DNA of 64,000 nucleotides, from positions 1,854,751-1,918,750 of the forward strand of contig OX104122.1 of assembly GCA_944474755.1 (NCBI GenBank), given 5' to 3'. Positions within the stretch are counted from its first letter, which is position 1. Every line of letters starts with the position of its first letter. Positions 27,701-36,700 of this stretch are shown here, in pieces. Under the pieces are notes generated by a model. It did not search any database. It was not told where the DNA came from and saw only the letters and a program-made list of their open reading frames with translations. This DNA comes from Limnoperna fortunei (lineage: Eukaryota; Mollusca; Bivalvia; Mytilida; Modiolidae). Made by a program: the position numbers and the translations under genes.

Positions 27701-30700
27701 GAATCCAGGGTATATTGCGGTCCTCATTTCTGTCTGTCCTTCCGTTTGTCCGTCCTCATTTGGTTTACGATTGATATTTCAAAAAGTTTGTATCCGATTT
27801 GAAAATAACTCTGAGATATTGTTATATAAGATTGGTAAAAAGCCAATTGATTTTGGGGGAAATCTATCAAATTTCAAAGTCGCAGTCCACAAAAAAACGT
27901 TTTTACAAAAAAGTTGTTTCTGGACAATAACTCAAAAAGTTTGCATCCAATTTGAATAAATCTGTGGGATATTGTTATATATCAGGTTGGTACAAAGTCT
28001 ATCGATTTTGGGGGAAATCTGTCAAATATCAAGGTCGCAGTCCACAAAAAACATTAGAAATTTTTACAAAAATGTTGTTTCAGGACAATATCTCAAAAAG
28101 TTTGCATCCATATGAATGTAACTGTGGGATATATATTGTTATAGATCAGATTGGTAAGAAGCCTATCGATTTTCAGGAAATCCATTATATATCAAGGTCG
28201 CAGTCTACGAAAAACGTTAGAAATTTGTCCAAAAGTGATCAGTGCTCGCTAGATCGACTTTGTCTAGTTGGTGAATGTTGTTTATTTTGACCTTTCAGAT
28301 TATGTTTTATTCATATCAGTTTTTTCCATTTGCATTGGATTCAGCTGGCAGTGTTAACACATAAAATTTTCCTCAATATCTTTGTAAGCCTAAGTCAATA
28401 ATTCCATTAATTTTGGTCCAAATGCAGCCTACAGTACCTGTCGGTCATGATCTCTAATTATTCATTTAACCACTATGTAAGTTGAGTATTGGGTCAGTTC
28501 TCTCTTCACCACTTACTGTATGATGTAAATACTTGGCAGTTGCTAGTGAAAAGTATGTGACACTGACCTGGCCTTGACCTCCTTTTTATAGTCCTGTGGC
28601 TATGTTAAAGTTAAAGCATTACAGCAGTTCTTTAACGGCAATATATATTGAATATAGGTTGCTGTTGAATAGTAAAAGTGTGTCTAGTAGGTTAAGTTAT
28701 GCACAATATAATTAGTAAATACTTTTCTCATTAGCAGAATATATGTCATTTTACCTTGACCTTTATATCAGTAAATCCATTTGAACGTTGTAATACAAAT
28801 ATGATAATATAATGCTATAAATTTGTTGCTTATAAAGAGTAACTATTTTCACTAGTGTTGTGTCCATTTTGCCATAAGTGTTAATATTATAAGAAATTAG
28901 TTGTATATGTGTGATTTGTAATAGACTGGTAAAGCAAATCCTACTATACTATCACCAGTGAAAAATTATATAGTTTTCACAGTTAATATAAGTTTCTTAT
29001 TTGAAATACAATTTATTAAAGTTTTATGCTTTATCCAATATTGCATAAAACTTTAATAAATTGTATTTCAAATAAGAAACTTATATTAACTGTGAAAACT
29101 ATATATATCACCAGTGAAAAATTATATAGTTTTTCACTGGTGATAATACACTCAACAGATTATTCTAACTAGGAGATTTTCTCCACCACTTCATGTAGTG
29201 ATAACCAAATAATTCTCAAGTGAAGGTGTGTATATACCTCAAATATACTGAAGATGATCTTTGTAGATAAATTATTAAAATTATGTTACAGGTCTAGATG
29301 CAGCCTCCCAATCCCCAAAAGAACAGCACCTAGCAAGATTGGCAATTGTTGTAGATCCTGGCAGTTTGGGTGCATTTGTCATTCATCTTGGACTATTTGT
29401 GATTGATTTAATCGATTCCCTCTAGAAAACAATTACTATGATTATTTTGAAGTACAAATTTAATATTGTTTGTTTGTTTGAATGGTGTTTTAACGCCACT
29501 TTCAGCAATTTTTCAGATTTAGTTGCATATTTGTGATTTGTAATAGACTGGTAATGCAAATCCTACTAACATATCACTTCACAGATTATTCTAACTTTGA
29601 GATTTTCTCCGCGACTTCGTGTAGTGACAACCAAATAATTCTCAAGTGAAGGTGTGTATATATCTCATATCTATACTGAAGATGATCTTTGTAGATAAAT
29701 TATTAAAATTATGTCACAGGTCTTGATGCAGCCTCCCAATGCCCAAAAGAACAGCACCTAGCAAGATTGGCAATTGTTGTAGATCCTGGCAGTTTGGGTG
29801 CATTTGTCATTCATCTTGGACTACCAGAGCACGAGTGGAAAAATATTGAACATGAGCATGGAGGAAGCGATTCTCGGGTGTTGAAATTTGCTGCTCTTAA
29901 TAGATGGAAAACATATCTTGAGTCAACATGGCAGAAGCCAACATTTAGAATGTTGCAAGATGCTCTTATTAAAACTGACCAAGATATTCACTTTCTGTGC
30001 AAGGTAATTGGATCAGTAGTTAGCAATATGTCATATTTGTGATTGATTTAATCGATTCCCTCTAGGAAACAATTACTATGATTATTTGGAAGTACAGATT
30101 TAATATTTTTATGTTTATACTTTGTACACTGTAACATTTTTGACATCATGGTGATAAGCATCATTAAATTATTGTTTGATCATTAATTAGTTTAAATTCC
30201 GGTATATTGAAAAAATGATATTGTAATTATTTCATGTTAAGCTTATTCAAAAGAAAGAGCTAATATTATATCTTTTTGCTATTGGTGTGTCCGACCGTCC
30301 ATCCTGATTCTTGACTTGGATGCACTGGTAAACCTAAACGGCTAAAATGCCCGACTTTTGGTAAAATTAGAGTAAAACGGCTAAAAACTCTATTTTTAAC
30401 CATTTTTCGTTATTTTATCCAATATTCTCCAAAATTAGACACGAACTTTATTTTTAACCGAAAGATAATAATTTTAGCCTTGTCGACCGCAACTTTCTAA
30501 AGCGCTCAAGTGATCGCGATTTTCTGATAACGTGATCGATAATCTACAGCTACTAGATATAAAGAAAGCCGCCATAACAGTTTAAATGTCAAAGTTATCC
30601 CTAGTTATGGCAACTATTTCAAGTTTGTAGTTTAAAAATATGGAACGTAAAAGCTTCCAAAATTACCACAGACTATGGTCAATTATTGTCGTAATATATA

Positions 30701-33700
30701 CATTGTTTATTTAATTTTGCGATGAGAACTTTCTTTTTGTGACATATAGTTAGACAAACGATTTGCATAGTGTGTTTTTATACTAATTGAAGATAATTAA
30801 TCCACAGGTGTTACCGGTCATTTTGTCTGAACATGGTTTATGAGTACACATCAGGTGTTAAACTGTGTTTTATTGTTAATATCAACACCCAATGCTATAT
30901 AAAATAATTAAACAATTCCGGTAAAAATTTTCGAATATTCATAACACGGCTTAATAAAGAACGCGTTTTTTGCTTTACATAATTTTTACTTTTATGTTTA
31001 AGCCAAGTAATGCCAATAATTTTATACGAATTAAGAATAAATATAAAAATATATCTACGGATGTAGAAATATCAGTTAAAAAAAATGTATACAGATTATG
31101 GAAAAAATAAAAAAATACAATCGAATTAAAATAGATTCGTCGTATCGGTATGTCGGAGAACAAATTCGTACGAGTTTTTTTTTTGTGCCAGTTGCTCATC
31201 CGTTACCAGATATAACCGAATACACGTCTATTTTCAATACACGATACGGATTTCTGTGGTGCACCTGCCATCGCAATTGCAAGACAAAAGAGGTAAACCA
31301 CCACGGTAGCCATCAAAATGGTATCACAAGATTTTGAATTTTCATTCACTAACATTCGTGTTCATAAACATTGTCAAGACCTTAAATTTCATACTATAAA
31401 ATAGAACAACAAAAAAAGATCAGGCGTATTTTTGCAACTCAATTTTTTTTAAATAATTAACTTAGTAATGTTATGAAACTATAAACAGTTAATGACATTT
31501 TTCTAAAGTTACCGACTTTTTAAATTTTTTAATTGTTTTATTTTAAATAATTTTTCAAAATTTTTATTTAGCCTTTAACGTGTTTGTTTAAAGGGTTTCA
31601 AATAAGATTCTAGGTATGTTTAATCACATTTTATACGTTTTTAAATTGATTTACATAACATAATTAAAAGCGTGAATTAAATATAATTCCTGTTTTTTTT
31701 ATTTGACGTTCTATAATAAAGAAATTGATTTTGCTTCATATTTCAATTACTTTTTAACTGATTTAGACATTGTATTGTAACTTTACCTTTAGTCTTTCGT
31801 TTTGACCTTTCAGTTGTCACATAATAATTAAGCAATTAACAAACTAATATACAATTACATCACATATCTCTTACGAGTATCGCTAATTATTGCTTGCTGG
31901 ACATTAATCACCGATGCAGTACGTGTTGTAATTGAAAAATATTGATATGATAGCTGAAAATAATGCACATAGTATATATAATTAAGCTTCTTTCATATAC
32001 TATTTATGTATGACCTTCATTGTCAAGACAAATATTATATGGTCCATAACTAGATAGTTACGATGTGCCGATGGAACTGGTAGTTTTTGTATTGCCGATC
32101 ATCATATAAAATTAATTCTTCAACAGCAGGTTGGATCATCATGTCCTAACGAAATAGCAGTGACAAAATTCAATATCTATATAACATGACTCAAATTCGC
32201 CGGGCAACAATATATGCAACCTACTTACCACTGTCAAATAAATCAGACATGCATATGCATAGTTATTTACACATACAAAAAATAGAATGTAAACATACAG
32301 CATAAGAGGAAGAAAGTGCATGAAATAATAAGCAATCTCAGAGACGGACATTAAAATATCATGGTTGGGGGGGGGGGTCAAATCTTTATTGTACATTTCC
32401 GGTCTTTCATGATAGGCTTTTAAATTTTATTACTTAATTACATTACAAATTACAATATATTCATTAAGTCACATTAGTTACACAGATGAAAAATGTTCAC
32501 ATTGTTGGTAATTTAGGAATCCAAATTTTTCTGGGAGTTAATTGATTTTTGGTTGTAATACACTTGAAGGGCTCTCATTTCATCTATGTAGGCACATCTT
32601 ATCTAGGGTCTATGGCACCCAGCATACAGAAAGGTATCCATTGTAGTTTCTGCCATGTCTTTTAATGGTTGTGGATATCCACTGCTGTCCACCATCGTGA
32701 TTAACCACTGCACCTATAAAATATAAACAGTCACTTAAATATAAACAATTCACAGTAAAATCAGAACCTTAACACTAATTCTATCAAGTTATGGTACCAA
32801 ACAAAATATTTTATGTGTCTGAACTACATAAATGTATATCAACACTTCTGCAGGTAATTAAAATATTCGTGTTTATTTGAAATTGTTTATTGGCAAGTAT
32901 ATGCTATCAAGCCTCAGGGGGGTCATAATTTTTATAAAAGTAAAGAAATGTCGTCTGCGCGTTTAAACATTATTTTTACAAGACACCTTTAGTAAAATAC
33001 TCAGTTCATTTTAATCCAAGTGTTAATCATTTGTTTGATTGCGATCAAAGAAGTGTTCACCGGATTAAAAGGGTACAGTTTATTTGATTTTTTCCAGAGA
33101 CATTAGCATACGACACATGCGTAGTTCAATTAAGCAGAATTTCGATCTTTTTATTAAACATGAACTAAGTTACGAAGGTACTTACATAACTAACAAGTAT
33201 CTACTGTTGTTATTAAATCTATTTAAGTAGTTTTTGATAGTTGTCACTGATAATTACCAACAATATTTGTAATTATTGTCTGCTGATTAAACCGAACCAC
33301 ATGTTTTACCTCGTTTTGCACTTCTACTTCCGGGGGCGCTTTTTATACTGTAGTCACGGAAACGTTTGCAAGAGTTAAAGTTTAAAATATTTGATAGGGC
33401 AAATTTACTACCCGATACGTTGTCGCGTGAGATCTGCAAGTACCGTGAAAATTGCAAGTTCCGCTTCCGGTATCCGGTAAAACTTGCAACTCTCACGTTG
33501 GGCATCGTAAGAGTTACAAGGTTGTGAGAAACGCAAGTCTGCTATAAAAATGCAACTGTGCACATTTTAGCAAAAATAAAAATCTGCTATAAAAATGCAA
33601 CTGTGCACATTTTAGTAAAATATAAAACAAGTCATTATTTCATTACATAAATAAAAGAACATTTTTATGTAAAGGAATAAATAGTTAAACGTAGTTTTAG

Positions 33701-36700
33701 GAATTACTTTGGCCAGAGACATATACAGGTAATTATATGTCTCTGCTTTGGCGTAACAAAAGTTTGATGTTGTAGAAATAGCAATATAATAATGTCTGTA
33801 TAAATTACGCTTGCCGTTTCTGTAAGTAGTTAATTGTAAAATGCATAGTTAAATATTGATATACTGAGTCATATACTTATAAATGTGAACACTATATATC
33901 AACCATCTTGCATTTACCAGAGTTGACGCAGAGTTGTGATATATCGCACAACGATTTTTCCTCCTTATATGAATTCTCTAACCCTTTTTATTGCAAGTTG
34001 ATTTTGTACCATGTTAACTTTTGAACCAGCTGTGATAGAGACGTAAAAGTTGTAATGGTCATCATTGACATTTACCTTGTAAAAGATTGTAAATGGATTA
34101 AAGATGCTGGTCATTTACATTTCATGTTGTTTAAAATATTCATTTTAGTCGAAATACAATTTTTACTCAAGTTTAATATCATATAATATAACAATTGTAC
34201 CCTTTAATCAAGTAATATGGTCACATAAATTACATATATGATCATATAACCACGGGGTGTTAATAGTTCACGATTAATAACTTTACTTAAAATTATCTTT
34301 TTGAAATAAAAGGTATAAATTGGTCAAATAATAAACATATTCAATTTTCTTATTATTATTCTGTGGTGCCAGAACTTAGATTATTTATTTACCCCCTTCT
34401 CTAATATACCTATAAAACCGGAAATTTTGAATAGAAAGGAGTCAGACTTGCGTTTCTCACGGCGGAAGTGACTTTTAAAGAAATAATATTTTGCACATGC
34501 GTGCTTGCAATTTTCACGGGACTTGCATATCTCACGCGACAACGTACTTTAGATAAAAGGAAAAAATGAATGATCATTAAAATAACACTATAAGCCGCGA
34601 AATTGTAAATTTAACTTCTATTTTAAAAAAAAACATTCGTTATCAATCCTTATCAAGGATACAAAATTCAGTGAATAAAATTATTTTATTATAAAATTAA
34701 AAAAAAAAGATTGATTCATAAATTAATACAACGGACATTTGCAATTAATTATGAGTAAATTTACTGTTCACTTATCACTCATTTATGGCTTCATTATACA
34801 AATAAAATATACAAGGCCTGACAGCATACAAAATGCTAATTACAAGTGGGTTTACTAATTTACTCTCATGGCTTCGTTAGTGTGTGTCGTCGACCTGTCA
34901 ATTAAGATTTGTATATACAAGGAACCCATGTTTAACTAATAATGAAGTTTTTTTCATATATACTTTTTATGGATATTTAACTCCGTAGATTGTTTCTATG
35001 GATTTCTTTCGGACCAGTATAGATTTATTCTTTAAATTTTAAATAAAAATGAAAAGTATGTCTACAAACATTTTTCCGCTTACATAACGACAAAACAGTA
35101 TTACATGCGATAATGATACAAATATATTTTTTACCGCGATTGTTTGAACTTATTATTTTATTAGGCATTGAATATGTAGTACCGTTAAGAAAATGCAGGT
35201 AACGTTAGCAAAAAACCAACCTGGAACACCTGTGTATTCATAAAAATGACCGGAAACACCCGTTAAATTGATTATCTTCAAGGAATATAACTACTTATCC
35301 AATTGTTTAATTGTCTTACCGTATCTGTATCAAAAGGCAATCTATCATTAAAAAAAAAAGAAATAAAATAAAATAAATAAGGTATATATAATTTTAATTA
35401 CATTCATTTACCATAGTCTGGAAGCTTTTACGTTCCATAGTATTTAGAAGCAATAAATTACTTCAAAACAATATATTATTCATTTTTGCATAACTACAAT
35501 TTATTAACTTCTTACCTATTTTGTCTTGCAACTGCGATGACAAGATGACACATGCACCACAGAAATCGACATTGTGTATTGAAAATAGACATGTATTCTT
35601 TGATATCCGGTAACAGATGATTCACCGGCACTTGAAAAAAACTCGTACAATTTTGTTCTCGGACATACCGAAACGACGGATCTAGTTTAATTCGATTGTA
35701 TTCATATATTTTTTTCTAAATCCGTATATATTTTTTAACGGATATTTCTACATCCGTAGATATATTTTTCTATATTTATTCTTAATTTGTATAAAATTAT
35801 TGGTATATTATTTTACTTGGCTTAAACATAAAAGTAAAAATTATGTAAAGCAAAAAACGCGTTCTTTATTAAACCGTATTATGAATATTCGAAAAATTTT
35901 TACTGGAATTGTTTAACTATTTTATATAGCATTGGGTGTTGATATTATCAATAAAACGCCGTTTAACACCTGATGTGTACTCATAAACCATGTTCAAACA
36001 AAATGACCGGTAACACCTGTGGATTAATTATCTTCAATTAGTATAAAAACACTCTATGCAAATCGTTTGTCTAACTATACGTCACAAAAAGCAAGTTCTC
36101 ATCGCAAAATTAAATAAACAATGTATATATTACGACAATAATTGACCATAGTCTGTGGTAATTTTGGAAGCTTTTACGTTCCATAATATTTAAACTACAG
36201 ACTTGAAATAGTTGCCATAACTAGGGATAACTTTGACATTTAAACTGTTATGGCGGCTTTCTTTATATCTAGTAGCTGTAGATTATCGATCACGTTATCA
36301 GAAAATCGCGATCACTTGAGCGCTTTAGAAAGTTACGGTCGACAAGGCTAAAATTATTATCTTTCGGTTAAAAATAAAGTTCGTGTCTAATTTTGGAGAA
36401 TATTGGTTAAAATAACGAAAAATGGTTAAAAATAGAGTTTTTAGCCGTTTTACTCTAATTTTTACCAAAAGTAGGGCATTTTAGCCGTTTAGGTTTACCT
36501 GTGATGACATTTCACATACATGCATGTTATGATTTAAAGTTAATGTTGTAAAAGCCACCAGACAAAAAAAAAACAGAAAACACATTTTTTCTAACAACAT
36601 TGCCACTTAACTAGGAGGTATTTGCATGAAATTTTGCTGAGGTCGTCGACTTCATCGATATAAAAGCTAGTTCAAGATGATAAACACTTATCTGAAATTG

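Larger units (their letters stand above)
28893..29470 (+). repeat. Duplicated segment, decayed copy
   Basis: This segment and 29513-30100 are direct copies. Both contain TTTGTAATAGACTGGTAA, CAGATTATTCTAACT, ACCAAATAATTCTCAAGTG, the start of the Death-domain exon and intron sequence after it. The left copy has gained the palindromic element at 28953-29146 and lost about 212 bp spanning most of the exon. The right copy keeps the intact exon. This is an intragenic tandem duplication of about 620 bp with one copy decaying. Confidence 0.88.
30323..36503. mobile_element. 6.2-kb element with about 1-kb inverted arms (CACTG ends)
   Basis: The left end CACTGGTAAACCTAAACGGC and the right end GCCGTTTAGGTTTACCTGTG are inverted. 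Flanking ATG is duplicated (30320-30322 and 36504-36506). The inverted arms run about 30323-31295 and 35513-36503 with good similarity throughout, including AAAGCCGCCATAACAG, AACGTAAAAGCTTCCA and AAGAACGCGTTTTTTGC in reverse complement. CACTG ends with a 3-bp duplication suggest the CACTA (EnSpm) superfamily. The interior has no full transposase frame and contains another inverted-repeat element at 33418-34544. Part of the arm (GGAAGCTTTTACGTTCCAT) occurs a further time near 35420. The element lies wholly in intron 3 of the ROCO gene. Confidence 0.8.

Noticed and set aside
27539..28290. Overlapping frames of 87-112 codons
   Set aside because: They follow the 155-bp units of a dispersed repeat and switch frame with the units; no domain.
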